DNA of 64,000 nucleotides from Tigriopus japonicus (Eukaryota; Arthropoda; Copepoda; Harpacticoida; Harpacticidae). The notes beneath the pieces are model-generated. The model did no database searches, was not told the DNA's origin, and was given only the letters and a program-made list of their open reading frames with translations. Positions 26,201 through 35,877 of the stretch are shown here, piece after piece. The stretch's first letter is position 1, and each line of letters begins with the position of its first letter. The position numbers and the translations under genes are program-made. Location of the stretch: the NCBI GenBank assembly GCA_010645155.1, contig CM021322.1, positions 3,634,676-3,698,675 of the forward strand. Reading direction: 5' to 3'.

Positions 26201-26660
26201 TGTCAATTCTGGATATTGGAATAACTCTTGATAAGAGCATATTTTTACCTCGCAAAGTATAAAAAGCTTACTCTCAAAATAAAAAATATTTTGCTACCAA
26301 TCGAATGTCACGTCCTTTGAAAAAAGAATAACGTCGCTGCTGGCGGAAACACTTTGCTTTCAGTTTTGTATGCGATGTCCCTTGATGTTAGCTACTGACA
26401 AATGATGTTCCTTTCCCTAGCTTTATTTGGTTGTCCCATTTTAACATTTCTTTAAAAACCGACTGACTGACTGACTTACATTCTTTATTCCTCTCCATTT
26501 GATTCTGCAATGGCGAATCGTCGACAATCACATTGGAGCCTGGGGTGGGCCTGAACACGCCCATGGGCCCGGCCAGAGAAGGGGGCTCAGCGGGGTCCAT
26601 GGTCACGCCCAAGTGTTCCTCGGGCGAGATCACGGCCAAGTTGTTGCGTTCCTCACTCAT
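20209..26660 (-). CDS. MRTF: Myocardin-related transcription factor
   Basis: MRTF is a G-actin-sensing coactivator of serum response factor. Seven coding exons join in phase: 26660-26480, 24952-24147, 23876-23739, 23127-22758, 22694-22479, 22293-20948 and 20880-20209, giving 1242 aa. The domain order is that of the family. Three RPEL actin-binding motifs lie at about 67-85, 113-126 (KRPDRQELVHRHIL) and 157-171 (LRPGPLELIQKNIL). A basic region (KIKKPKAKG, TIKFHEYKGPP) bridges exons 2 and 3. Next come a Gln-rich segment (LLLKQQQLFLQWQLEL), a SAP domain from about 499 (VTDLKAELKKRNLPTSGQK), a leucine-zipper-like coiled coil (KKIEELQSALQKSQSQLLEQ) near 820-860, and an acidic C-terminal activation region ending DDFLG. 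The length exceeds vertebrate MRTFs (about 930-1080 aa) because of Ser/Pro/Gln-rich linkers, including a run of ten prolines. The frame of exon 1 is open to a TGA just upstream of 26730, so the first ATG in frame (26660) was chosen. An alternative first exon is listed separately. Confidence 0.95.
25058..25097 (-). CDS. MRTF: Alternative first coding exon of MRTF
   Basis: The minus strand carries ATG at 25097, the peptide MVVMPTDRLRAQE plus one base, then a GT donor (GTAAC). The split phase is identical to that of exon 1, so splicing to the exon at 24952 gives a continuous frame (RAQE-A-LKVKLMVRRP). This would give a 1195-aa isoform that lacks the 60-residue N-terminus encoded at 26660-26480 but keeps all RPEL motifs. 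It sits only about 100 bp upstream of exon 2, implying a separate promoter between 25100 and 26480. It is seen as sequence and phase agreement only; no transcript evidence was available. Confidence 0.55.
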
Positions 26661-26786
26661 TCCGAGCACACTTTGGGTAAATTCATCACTGTTGCTTGGC
26701 GAGATATCGTCCCAATCATGGTTTCACTTTTAATCTTGACCTCATCAAATAAGCCGGAAAATCGAGGATGAAAAGAAGAAAGGAGG

Positions 26787-26807
26787 AATAATAATAATAA
26801 TAATAAT
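26787..26807. repeat. (AAT)n microsatellite
   Basis: About seven AAT units lie upstream of MRTF exon 1. Confidence 0.8.
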
Positions 26808-27118
26808 GGGGCTTTGGGTGGTTGTGGAGCTACTGATGAGATGAGATGATCTGAGATCGCGCAAGCAGACACTAATTGGGCGAATGAGTGAGTGAATGAG
26901 TCAGTGAGCGGGTCGTCGAGGTTGGCCTGAATAGCGATGCCAACCTTAGTGGCCTTTGGAAAGGACGGGGTCGGGTCCACAAGAGACGATGGCTGGCTTC
27001 TCTCTCGAAATCGAACTGAACTGGGAAACACTCTCTTTCATTTGGCACTTGGATGAATTCGGTCTCGTCACTTGACAAGGGTCTCCAAAATTGGAACGTC
27101 TTGCGTTAGAACACAATT

Positions 27119-27441
27119 AACCTTGATCAAAATTTCAGCTGATTCCACAAAATAAGCGCCTCTTGCGGTCAGATTGAGACATAGTTGCCAGCAAGAGAGT
27201 GGGTTCTAATGCCACCTTTGGCAAAACTGTGGAGAAATAGGTTTTTCCTTAGATGGTTACATTTCTTTGCAATGGCATTATGATATCAAATTCTAACATT
27301 TCGGAGAAATGTTGATGTCAAGTTCTCTAACAGTTTGCCAATGAGTGGCATTAAAACACACTTGCTAGCTGGCAACTATGTCTCAATCTGACCGCAAGAG
27401 GCGCTTATTTTGTGGAATCAGCTGAAATTTTGATCAGGGTT
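27119..27441. mobile_element. MITE with ~75-bp terminal inverted repeats, copy 1
   Basis: The left arm (TTGATCAAAATTTCAGCTGA through CGCCTCTTGCGGTCAGATTG to GTTGCCAGC) recurs as a near-perfect reverse complement at the right end (GCTGGCAACTATGTCTCAAT through TTGATCAGGGTT). The inner part is A+T-rich and non-coding. The motif GCCTCTTGCGGTCA and an internal TGGCATTA box are shared with the element at 38867-39175, so this is a family rather than a chance palindrome. Confidence 0.8.
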
Positions 27442-28800
27442 CAATGGAGCGAGAATTTTTATTGAGATGAAATGATGAGCATCTTTTGGGGATTAACAAG
27501 GATATTGAGCATTTGAGAGAAAAGGGCAATGTTTATTGAAGTATTTTAGTAGATGTACCGTAAACGGATCAAAGGGCGGATTCTTTTGACATTTTTATAT
27601 TAGCCATTGGCGACAGCTTTGCGGTTAAAGCCATAAATCAGAAACTGGGGGGTTACTAGGGGATAAAAGAGAACAATTGCGGGCCTGTGGGCCCACAGAT
27701 CAATGTTGTGGATGAATTTTGATATTATTTTTTGTGGATTTTCCTCCTAGTTCTTGGGCCACCAAAAGACGACCTGAGTTCCACACGCGGGACACAGCTC
27801 ATGAGTTGTCAAAGCCCTGTCCTAGATGTTTTCTTTTCATGGTTTTCCTCAATGGAGATTTTGCACTATATACGCATCAATTTAAGAAGTGATCTCAAAT
27901 TTAAGGTATGTTGGGCATTTCATCTTAAACAAAATCATGAAATACAAATTGTCATAGATTTGAAGACTTAAAACTGACAAATACAATGTTTTTTTCTGTT
28001 TTGAAAACACACCGTCAAAAAGCTGAGATGCATATTTAGTGTTCTATGCAAATGGTCATTCTTATATCAATCATTTTCCAAACAAATTCCCCTTCGTGTA
28101 ACGTCCACTCAAGGAGGCCCTATCGCGTATCCTGCATTACTTGTCTCAAATCATTCGGAGACACTTAAAATAGGAAAGGCAAGTCCACCAGCAGCACTTG
28201 AATCTGCGGTAAACTCCATCCAGTTGTGCCTTGCTTCCCTGGTCCGTTCGTTTTCCCCGGCCCCTGAGTTATGTCTGTCGTCGGCTAGAATCATAGATGT
28301 GAGCAGATACGACATAATCAGTCAACGCTGTCTGGTGCCTATCATTTTGTAGGATGATTCTAGGGTCAGCGTGACCAGATTAGAGACGCTTCATTGCAAA
28401 AGTAAAGCGTGTTTAGGCTAGATTAACTTCAACAAGCTCTCTCCCTTTAAGCCTTGCCACCAAGAACAAACTTGTTTAAAGCCATGGGCAAATTGGACGC
28501 ACTCTTGAGGTGGGTTTATTCTAGTCTTTGAAGAAAGGGTTGATCATGAAAAGCATTTTTTCAATTTGTCTTGCTCTGCCTTAAATGAGTTCAAGGGATC
28601 AACACTTATTTTTTATTCCAAAGTTTGAGGGCAATGAATTCAAATCTTCAAATAATGGAGGTGAGTTACCGCCAACTTTATTATTGAGACAAAAACCAGA
28701 AAAATTTCCAAAACCAACCCTGAATAATAAATCAATATTCCTCGGAGTTTTTTGGCTATTTCACGCAACCATTTTCTAGCTCTTATGTCCAATCTATCCG
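27442..28800. other. Intergenic region, no gene recognised
   Basis: Only short frames are present and none shows a domain or in-phase splice partners. This is the left part of the gap between MRTF and the uncharacterised gene at 31607. Confidence 0.5.
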
Positions 28801-28809
28801 TTTCTATGG

Positions 28810-28895
28810 CCAAAAAGGGAGAGTGGGCTTGAACCCAACACTGACGAAGCCTCCAGGCCTGACCGCACAACGTCTAAGTCACTCCGCCAAAACCG
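28810..28895 (-). mobile_element. tRNA-derived SINE head
   Basis: On the minus strand an A-box-like string (TGGCGGAGTGACTTAGACG, complement of about 28872-28890) is followed by a B box, GGGTTCAAGCCC, about 40 nt later. The spacing fits polymerase III promoters of tRNA-like genes. Acceptor-stem pairing and a plausible anticodon arm are not evident, so it is treated as a SINE head rather than a functional tRNA. Confidence 0.5.
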
Positions 28896-29950
28896 TACTT
28901 TACACTCAATGGTGACTACGCAGTTAATCGGTTGATAGTTTGACGTTGATAACGACTACAAAGAATGGTTCCTTTTTAATTATCAAACTTAAAATTGTCA
29001 GTGAGAAAAAGTGTTTGAACTAACAAATATACAAATAAAAATGAGGTGAGTCAATGCCTCATTTTTGAAACTCTTACTTCAGTCACCCTGTTTTCTGATA
29101 GAAGAGGGAATCTTGAATTACCTAAAATCTTGGCTTTAATTAAACATGATTTGGAAAAAAATGCCAGGATCCAATCTTATATTCATCACGCGTAGTGTAT
29201 TTTGCCTTGCAGTATGAGACCTAATGATGACTCATGTCATAAAACTTTGGTACTTCTCTCAAGTTTAGGCCAAGGTCGCGACTGCGGATGCTGCATGTAG
29301 TAGATGCGCTCGGAATGACTCTTTGAAAGACTTAGTCAGTAGCTACGTTCACGCGGAGTGTCTTGATGTGAGGATCCCTTCATTTCCTGATTGTAAGGCC
29401 CTTTTGCCTTTGCTTGGCGTTAGATTTGAGTCCATCCGACCTGATGATCTTTTTTAATGAGACGGCACGAGATGCATTGCATTCAGTTTCCGTGCACAGA
29501 AGTGACTTTATTGGCTGAACAATCTTGATGACAATCTAGACAGATCAAGGTTTTCTCGGTTCCTAGGTCGATTTCTGCGCAGTCAGTCTTGGGGATTTTC
29601 TATTGGCAAGCTGGGCATTTCCAGGACGTCTTGGAATTTTTGCAACATGGCAAATTATGATTGAGACCAATAAATTACATGACAAGGCAGAAGAACAAAA
29701 AGGAACCCGAGAGTGAGAATAATGTTCCAAAACTTGTTCTACCACATTGAACGGTAAAAATGATTTGGTTTTATGATTTTCAAGGCAAGACATGCTCACG
29801 TAAACAATATTGTTGAAACTTGTGAAGAACTGAAAATACTTTATCGAAAGTTTCGGCCGGAATAAGTTCAGCCAAAACCGCAAGCATATGACTACAAAAC
29901 TACTTACATGCACCCTAACATGTGTATTATCTATGGGATACCCGATAGAT

Positions 29951-30025
29951 CAGGGGTTCCTAAACTTTTTTGAGCCAGGGCCCCCTTAGAGCTTCTTGAA
30001 AAGCCCGTGGCCCCCTTAAAAGTTA
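29951..30025. mobile_element. hAT-like terminal fragment
   Basis: The sequence CAGGGGTTCCTAAACTTTTT followed by GAGCCAGGGCCCCC resembles the ends of non-autonomous hAT elements. The opposite end was not located. The assignment rests on the terminal sequence type only. Confidence 0.35.
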
Positions 30026-30367
30026 AGAACTTTCAGGGTATCTAGCCAAGGATCACTAAACAGTTGGATGCCTCGGCTACCGGCAAAAGCCATTTTTCGA
30101 ATTCTGTGTTAGACAGAGAAAAATTTTATGAAACCAAGTGTTTGATTGGTAATGCAAAGCTCACATGCTTAATTTCAACTTGATCGACTGAAATTTGTGG
30201 CATTTTGAGTAATTTGAAGCGTAGAGCATAGGGCGCTCTTCCGACCGAACATTTGCACCTACAATCGTCCAATGAATGGCAATGTCTTACAATTCTTCTT
30301 TTTACCTTTGAAAGTTTTTGAGCTGATATTTAAAAAAAAAACTGAAGAACACTCTTGAACGTAAAAA

Positions 30368-30715
30368 CTAAACATAAAAACCTACATGAAGCAAGGGCCA
30401 AAAGATTGGACAATGAGGAGCCCGATAAAGAAGAGAGGACTTCATTGTTCGAACTAGTCTCGATTCCCTTGGATTTGGAGGTGCTCTCAGAGCGCACGTA
30501 AAACATCTACGGTCGCTACAAATGATTTCAAAGTCTGGGTTAGGACAGAGCCCATGAACGCTCTTGAAGACATAAAGTATCAGATACCTTTCATACCTTC
30601 TCTGTGTACTGTATAACCCTAACTTCTGGAGCCTCTCCCAATACAAGAGCTCTCTCATTCCTGTGATGTTCCAAGTGAAACATCTTTGGACCTGCTCGAC
30701 CTTTTTGCAAACCTG
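30368..30715 (-). mobile_element. LINE fragment, C-terminus of a non-LTR reverse transcriptase
   Basis: The minus strand encodes an uninterrupted peptide with VEQVQRCFTWNITGMREL, YWERLQKLGLYSTQRR, ERYLILYVFKSVHGLCPNP and a Cys/Pro/Arg-rich end. This is the typical C-terminal tail of non-LTR retrotransposon ORF2 proteins of the jockey/CR1 kind. The catalytic reverse-transcriptase domain is absent, so it is a truncated relic. A second small piece, in the opposite orientation, lies near 33610-33690. Confidence 0.7.
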
Positions 30716-30750
30716 CCGAGCTCATTGGAGCCCAAATGGGTAGAAGCAAA

Positions 30751-30895
30751 TTCAAGATGCGGTTGAACAATCGACTTGGGGAAACATATTCAAGATGCGG
30801 TTGAACAATCGACTTGGGGGAAGCATATTCAAGATGGGTTGAACAATCGACTTGGGGGGAAGCATATTCGAGATGCGGTTGAACAATCGACTTGT
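30751..30895. repeat. Four-copy minisatellite, 38-40 bp unit
   Basis: Four tandem units each contain TTCAAGATGCGGTTGAACAA followed by TCGACTTGG and a variable G run; starts are at 30751, 30789, 30828 and 30868. Units differ by one to three bases, including loss of CG in unit three and growth of the G run. The array continues directly from the LINE fragment. Confidence 0.85.
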
Positions 30896-31606
30896 ACAGA
30901 GTTAGTTAGGATCGTAATACTATCTCTGGACTTGAAAGTGCGATAGATCCAGCCATACTTTCAAAATGCTTTCCCCATTTTCAACTGGATATGCTGATCT
31001 CAAATGTTATTAATTACAATTATTTGGAAATGTAATTGCAAGTACATCACAGGTCTGGTAGTTGTTTGAGATTTCATATCTGTTAGCCAAAGAATTGCTT
31101 ATGCTGCGATGCTGGTTTCTTTCACACAATTCTCCACTTCCTCGGACCCCCAAGACCAATTTTAACAGGTTTTTTTTCTTTTCAGATATAGCATATGAAA
31201 CAAGTCACTTTTACAATGAACGATTTTTTTAGTCGCGGCTTATTCTTAGTACTAATTCACTGGATATGCGATGGAACAATCGATTCATGGAGCATTTTGG
31301 AGCTTGACGGTGCAAGTATCGACTGCGCCATGGTCGAAGTTCATAAAACACAAATTTTATTCTCGCTTGACCACTTATCGATTGTTCTGGGAACCATGCA
31401 TCATGTCTTTATCAGAATCCGAATTTTTCCTGAACGCCATTTTTGCATTTTCCAGACATCTTTCATGATCTGCAGGTTTACCTAAACAATAACACGTTGT
31501 CTTTTTTTGATAATCTACCCCCACAAAGGTGAAAACATGTTTTAAAAGGTTTGTTTCTTTTGGGCTGAGTGTTTAATAATATTTACTACGATCTTCATTT
31601 TGAAAG

Positions 31607-32493
31607 TTAACACTTGATGGCCAAATCAGTAGGATTGACAATATTATTACATTCGTCCACTAGCATTTTCCACTCAATGCGTGTGACTTCAGAGCAAAAA
31701 TCAGTCAGCTTTTCATTCTTGGATTTCAAAGCCATGGCACACAATTTGGTGAATTTATCGGGATTCCAAGAGGATCCACCCAATTGCTCCAAAGCCAATT
31801 TTTGAACCCCTTCGTCATAATCCTTGGCCACTTCCAAAGCTTTCTTCTTCACCAAAGGATACAGTGGATGATATCCCGTTGTGTCAAACCAATAACAGGC
31901 ATTATCAAAACCAATCATCCCAAGTTCACCCTGAATGTCACCTTCCTTTCGATGAACAAAAGCATGAGCATACTTCGATTCATGTGAGGCTGGACTATCC
32001 TTGATAGGCTGACCGGCTTGTTCTGTTGGATCAGGCCAGCTATACGGCAAAACAATATCATGGGCCTCATCCAAACCTACGAACACGGATATAATTCTTT
32101 GGTACCAGGCTTGGCAAATTTAATGCAAACGGATTGAAGAAGATTAATACCTCCACAAGGAATATAGAGCAAGGCCATGGTGACGTCAGCCAAGTGTTGG
32201 CGACGTTTGTCATCAGATTTGATCTCATTGATTCGATTGTGTTCATGGAGAGGTAAAATGACATCCTCGCGTTTGAGTCCAGCCACAATATCAGGCAAAC
32301 GAGAGGGGTCCAATTGATCCAGGGGTAAATAAGCCATCTTCTCACCTGTGGAATTTCTTTGTTATGTGCTGATCCACTTACATACACAATTTCATAAGTT
32401 TTTGAAAGGTGTAAGAGAACACTTACTGTGACATGTTAGTGGGTGTGATTGTGCATATTCCAACACTTCCAAAGTTCTGTTTGCGTAAGACAT
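31607..32493 (-). CDS. Uncharacterised conserved-looking protein, three exons
   Basis: I do not recognise a named family. Exons 32493-32427, 32345-32151 and 32076-31607 join in phase (1 and 1) and encode 243 aa. The protein appears soluble. Notable segments are LPLDQLDPSRLPDIVAGL, REDVILPLHEHNRINEIK, IPCGGLDEAHDIVLPYSWPD and SKYAHAFVHRKEGDIQGELG, with a helical C-terminus ending DLAIKC. The His- and acid-rich motifs (LHEHNRI, DEAHD, HAFVHRKEGD) hint at metal or catalytic use, but this is inference. The second intron (74 nt, 32150-32077) has no stop until the TAG at its 3' end; removing it restores GG-LDEAHD. An upstream in-frame ATG at 32670 would add 59 residues with a hydrophobic stretch (FGGLFLILACI); the ATG at 32493 was preferred because the upstream part abuts a repeat. 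Confidence 0.7.
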
Positions 32494-32693
32494 TTTGAGA
32501 GGATCGAAATCAACACTTTTACAGGATGTATTTTTCAAATTGACCTCTGATCCTTTGGACGTCTTACATTTTTCCAAGCACCTCCGGAATGAAGCATAAA
32601 ATTTACGTAATTTAATACACGCTAAGATGAGGAACAAGCCACCAAACCTATACATGGCATTTCGTTCCATATCAAGGAATACCGTGTACACAA

Positions 32694-32960
32694 GGGGTAG
32701 GCAACAAGTGGGCCGTGGCCCACATTTGGGCCCACAGGTGATCTTTGGTGGGCCCAGGAGCTATGGAGAAAGTCCAAAATAGTTGGCCCGTGAGACATTC
32801 ATAGTATTGTACTCGTGGGCCCAAAGCTCTTTGATCGTTAATTTGTGGGCACTTGAACCTACTAACGTCTGATTGGTGGGCCCTTAACAACATGTAATCA
32901 AATTTGGTGGGCCTGGACTCAAAAGTGATTGCCATTGATAATGGTAACATTGATAACAGC
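32694..32960. mobile_element. GGGCCC-rich hAT-like repeat, copy 1
   Basis: The stretch begins AGGGGTAGGCAAC and contains repeated GTGGGCCC boxes spaced 30-50 bp apart. It aligns by eye with 40577-40812 (same order) and with 62253-62482 (opposite orientation). Shared landmarks are GGGCCCAGRAGCTATGG and GAACCTACYAA. There is no coding capacity. Terminal AGGGGTNGGCAA suggests a non-autonomous hAT family. Confidence 0.65.
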
Positions 32961-32992
32961 CCCTAACCAGGAACCACTGTACTTCAGGACGG

Positions 32993-33109
32993 ATTTCAAA
33001 AATACACACTGGGTCCGATCATTGTACTAAAATGTGAGGTTTTTGCAACAAATATATTGTTCCGTTGAATTTCCATTGTACTAATCGGACCCAGTGCGTA
33101 TTTTGAAAG
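32993..33109. repeat. Short palindromic MITE-like hairpin
   Basis: The arms ATTTCAAAAATACACACTGG-GTCCGAT and its reverse complement ATCGGACCCAGTGCGTATTTTGAAA are separated by about 55 bp that again contain an inverted GTACTAAAATG/CATTGTAC-like pair. The whole would fold into a hairpin of about 115 nt. Confidence 0.6.
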
Positions 33110-33609
33110 TAATCTTGGCTTGAGCCATCCTTGCCCTAACACATTGTTAATTTCGAAAAAAGGATTCCCAAACCAAGGATTGCTACTTTTTTCAGTAGGC
33201 TTGTACATTAATTTGATTGGAAACACACAATCCAGATAAAAAAGGGAGGAGTTGACCGCTTGAAACTGGGCAAGGAAATTGCAAAAGTCGAACAATCAGG
33301 TCTCTAAATCAAACAGTCATTGTTACAAATAGGTATTATTATACTATCATCTAGAACTCATGTTCTTTAACAATTTCTCTAAGTGGCCTCTATACTTGAC
33401 GGGGATTTAATTTCAATTAACAATAAAAGAAGAAATTCGCCGACAACATGTTCTCATAAAGTTCTTGTTATCCAGTCATCAAATTGCAGAAAGGTCAGCA
33501 TTCTGATATCATTGCCATCCATATTCATCCCTTAAATGGGTTCTATTGAAGGTTTTTTGCATTTTTACGAAAAGCTGTACATTTCTAGGAAAATGTGCAA
33601 ATTAGTTGG

Positions 33610-33690
33610 TAGGCTCTGAGAGCACCTTCAAATCCCAATGGAATTGAGGCTAGTTCGAACAATTAAGTCCTCCTCTCTTCTTATTGGATG
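33610..33690 (+). mobile_element. Small LINE tail fragment
   Basis: The plus strand reads CTCTGAGAGCACCTTCAAAT then GAGGCTAGTTCGAACAATTA. It matches in reverse orientation the 30430-30495 part of the LINE fragment, including the LVRTxKSS coding segment. Confidence 0.5.
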
Positions 33691-33692
33691 AG

Positions 33693-33956
33693 TGTAATCG
33701 AACGAATTCAACTGGGGATTCTGGGGCCAAAATGGCTAGGGATGCGTCAAAGTCGAGACTCACCCTCCATAAAACTTAATCAAACTTCGTGAGCCCAATT
33801 CGTTTTCTTTTTTCATTTTTTCATTTTTACAATCAATTTGAATACGATTATTTTCCTCAAGTAGCAAACTAAAACAATGAAATGTCCGAACCTAGTTCTG
33901 GCCCATCCCTAGCCATTTTGGCCCCACAATCCCCAGCTGAATTCGTTCGATTACAA
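33693..33956. mobile_element. MITE with ~50-bp terminal inverted repeats
   Basis: The left arm TGTAATCGAACGAATTCAAC, TGGGGATTCTGGGGCCAAAA, TGGCTAGGGATG recurs as reverse complement at 33899-33956 with only a few changes. The centre is A+T-rich and non-coding. No second copy was seen in this window. Confidence 0.75.
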
Positions 33957-34845
33957 TAATCCAAGGTGCCCCAATATTCAATCTTTAGCCTATTCGTCTT
34001 CGTTGGGAATACGTAGGAGCTGATCCTCAAACAGCTTGTAAAGCAGGGTTAGATAAATTTTCAAATACTTTTCCTGATTAACCTACTATTCAAGGGTTCT
34101 ACAGATCTGCCAACAGTAACTCTTTGGTAGACCACATGACATATTAATGTTATTTTATAATTTTTATAGTAAAGTTAATGATAAAATTTCTTTACAGGGA
34201 ATCCCATTCCTTTTGGCGGTAATAAAAAATCCAGGAACCAACCAACAAAATCACGAAAAATCACGAAAACATTACAACTGCTAATACATGAGAAAATAGT
34301 TGGGAATGAAAGATTTCAATCTTTATATAATTTTTTTTTCAAAGATAATTCTCAATTAAGGCTTTTTTAGCTTTGGATGTATTAAACGTGTTCAAAATGG
34401 TTTCTTGAATGATGTTGGTGTTCTTGTTGGACGTCGAGGTACATTCCCTGCCATGATCAAAATTTTGAAATTTTCAATGTCTGCAAGTCAAAGCCTTGAA
34501 CTACACTTCGTTGTTGTAAATTATTCATCTTTTTAATTCTCTTGCATTAAATTGTGGGATAGATTCTCAAATGGCCACAACGTTCAATCAAATTAGACAA
34601 CATTACTTTGCAACATTGAACACTTAATGAAAAACTGAGCTTGACTTGCATATTCCAAAATTGTGAATGGCATTTGCTTTTCAAGGCTCACGCCGAGTGT
34701 TGTGATTTGATAGTTTCTCTGCACCATGTGCCGCATGTGATATTTACGTGTGACATTTCAAACAATCAATACAATATGTGTTAGATCCTTGTCCAGCTCT
34801 TATTCATTAGTCGAAACTTTGTCTTCGTTCAATAAAGGGAATAAA
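33957..34845. other. Intergenic region before the small secreted-protein gene
   Basis: A+T-rich with only short frames. It presumably contains the promoter of the gene starting at 34846, but no element could be assigned. Confidence 0.4.
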
Positions 34846-35857
34846 ATGGCACCAGGTCGGTCACTGTTAATTTGGTAAGTAAAAACAAAAGTTGAATAAT
34901 ATCATTAGCATCTTGCAAGCAAACTTTAAAATTGGAATTCCATCACTTATGAACTTGTCAATAACAATTCGAAACCAAAGGAGTCTAGGAATCAAATGAA
35001 GATTGTAAATCAGAGTGAGAGTTGGTCTAAACGGGCGATTTTTCATTCTTGTTCCTCTTTTGAGACATACTGTAACTTGCCCTGCAGTGACTTCTGAGTG
35101 TCGACTTAAGCATTTTGAGCCCGCCATGTAAAGAAACCATTACCCTAGGTATACAATGAAGTAGAAACCCCGGAAATAACAGTTGGTAAACCTAAAAGAC
35201 TGAATGAACTAATCATAGAGGAGTGACATAACAATAAGAAAAGTATTAGGATGTGGCCAATCAGCTCTTTTAAGTCAAATTGGTTCTATTGCATTTTTGG
35301 GTTAAAGAATACTTCACATTCAAATCACAGTTTTGTTGGTGAGTTTTTTTAACTTATCAACCTTTATTTGACACTTTCTCCGTCCTTTACAAATTACCAA
35401 AACTTCGTTCCTATTTTGTATCAAAGGTCAAATGTAACATCTTTTTGGTTGTTTGTGTCAACAAGAAATGGAAGATGCATGTGATAAAAAATTGGATTTA
35501 ATTTAAAATGTCACAGCACACTCTACTCCTTTCAAACCTAATACGAAATATTTTTCAAATATTTGCCCTAAAACCGCTCTCTTTCATGTTTTCAGTGTGT
35601 GCTTGGGCACGTTCCTTCTTATGACAACTGAAGGTCATATTGCCCGTGAGAACAAGGCCACATTTTGGGAAAAGGCCAAAAATTTCCTTGGATGGACCAC
35701 ACCCCCGCCTCCTCCTCCTTCTACTAAAGCATCCGATGCGGCTTTTGCCAAGCGTGCGACCGATAGATCGAACTTTTATGACGAAATGGCAATGTTAGGC
35801 GCCTACCAAGACTTCTATGGTGCCATGGAGGAGAACAATAAAGAATTAAAGAAATAA
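34846..35857 (+). CDS. Small secreted protein with signal peptide
   Basis: Two exons, 34846-34874 (ending in a GTAAGT donor) and 35596-35857 (after TTTTCAG), join through a split Cys codon and encode 96 aa. The first about 23 residues, MAPGRSLLICVCLGTFLLMT then TEG, form a clear signal peptide. The mature part is charged and helical-looking. It contains FWEKAKNFLGW, a six-proline run (TTPPPPPPST), FYDEMAMLGAYQDFYGAM and a Lys/Glu-rich end. There are no paired cysteines, so it is not a classic cysteine-stabilised peptide. No family was recognised. The exon 2 frame runs straight to TAA at 35855-35857, only 20 bp from the stop of the convergent sulfotransferase gene. The 721-nt intron shows no other coding sequence. 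Confidence 0.75.
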
Positions 35858-35877
35858 TGTACAAGGAATATTCTTTT

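Noticed and set aside
28810..28895. Possible tRNA gene
   Set aside because: A and B boxes are present, but acceptor and anticodon stems are not evident; a SINE is more likely.
30751..30895. Repeat array that could suggest CRISPR
   Set aside because: The units are directly tandem without unique spacers, and the genome is eukaryotic.
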